64,000 nt of DNA, taken from positions 186,001 through 250,000 of the forward strand of contig VXAZ01008120.1 in NCBI GenBank assembly GCA_013399875.1. The letters are read 5' to 3'. Position numbers and translations under genes: made by a program. The number at the start of each line of letters is the position of its first letter. Positions within the stretch are counted from its first letter, which is position 1. The notes beneath the pieces are model-generated. The model did not search any database. It was not told the DNA's origin and saw nothing but the letters and a program-made list of their open reading frames with translations. Source of the DNA: Gymnorhina tibicen. Taxonomy: Eukaryota; Chordata; Aves; Passeriformes; Artamidae. Shown piece after piece: positions 63,632-64,000 of the stretch.

Positions 63632-63800
63632 CAGCAACAAAATCTCCAAATCCTATGGTGGTGATAGTGATGAAGGAGAAATAGAGGCCTTCAATGTAAT
63701 TCCATCCTTCAGTCATCATGAAGACAAAGGGAGGAATAACCAGATGGACCAAGACACCCCAAACAATGAAAATAGCAGTGCATGTAATTTGGGCTTTCCT
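63632..63800 (-). CDS. KCNK5: KCNK5 (TASK-2 two-pore K+ channel), penultimate coding exon: TM3 and second pore loop
   Basis: TASK-2 is a plasma-membrane, alkaline-activated background K+ channel of the two-pore-domain family that works as a dimer. This 169-bp exon on the minus strand encodes 56 residues plus one base. Residues about 5-28 form a hydrophobic segment (TM3). The second pore helix follows, then the selectivity filter TIGFGD at residues 48-53; GFGD rather than GYGD is usual for the second pore of these channels. The acceptor AG lies at 63801-63802 and the donor GT at 63630-63631. The single leftover G joins the next exon to give a Gly codon, and the spliced protein runs on in frame as VAG-VNPDANYHALYRYF, as I remember vertebrate KCNK5. 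The exon starts at RKAQITC. The first-pore exons lie beyond the window. KCNK5 is preferred to KCNK16/17 because the C-terminal exon also matches. Confidence 0.95.
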
Positions 63801-64000
63801 CTGTGAAGAAAAAAGAAAAAGTCAGGGAAATATCTCAATTTTTTTTTTTCCACCCATAGCACCAAGAATCATCTGACAGTAACATATTTCAGAGTTTTGT
63901 GCTAACAATTTAGCTGCCATAATTAAAAGTCACTAAAAGTGACTGAAGTAAACACACTTTTTTTTGCCTTTAGGCAGAACTCCCTATTCTTACAACTATT
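63801..64000 (-). other. KCNK5: KCNK5 upstream intron, partial
   Basis: This sequence lies 5' (on the minus strand) of the exon ending at 63800 and ends with a usable CTTCACAG acceptor. It is AT-rich with two T-runs on the plus strand. No exon is visible before the window ends. Confidence 0.8.

Overview
This window is vertebrate nuclear DNA, almost certainly from a bird. The case rests on three things: a clear KCNK5 (TASK-2 potassium channel) gene fragment with vertebrate splice sites, several CR1 LINE tails of the kind that dominate avian genomes, and solo endogenous-retrovirus LTRs with TGTCCTGG / TAGTRCA ends like those of avian ERVL-type families. Most of the sequence is AT-rich and lacks CpG, with low repeat density. 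I see no bacterial or phage features, operons or CRISPR arrays.

Layout: positions 1-61992 are non-coding as far as can be read. This is the 3' flank of KCNK5. It holds scattered CR1/LINE remnants (13.6, 22.7, 30.4, 34.8, 38.4, 41.3 and 44.4 kb, with a weaker one at 48.1 kb), simple repeats, and a three-unit interstitial telomere repeat at 0.14 kb. It also holds three solo LTRs: a CpG-rich one at about 45.0-45.9 kb on the minus strand, and two of a second family at 48.6-49.2 kb (minus) and 60.0-60.5 kb (plus). The second-family copies each have a perfect 5-bp target-site duplication. Every open reading frame in this stretch looks like chance. None showed a recognisable protein family apart from fragments of LINE ORF2.

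Positions 61993-64000 carry the 3' part of KCNK5 on the minus strand. The last coding exon (61993-62807) encodes the fourth membrane segment and the long cytoplasmic C-terminus. An 824-bp intron follows on the plus-strand map, then the preceding exon (63632-63800), which encodes the third membrane segment and the second pore loop with the GFGD selectivity filter. Upstream exons and the promoter lie beyond position 64000.

No new multi-gene system was found. The observations most worth checking are the CpG-rich (probably young) LTR with duplicated U3 units, the LTR pointing antisense into the KCNK5 3' end, a tRNA-like/SINE-like block just downstream of the KCNK5 stop, and an acidic run in the KCNK5 tail.
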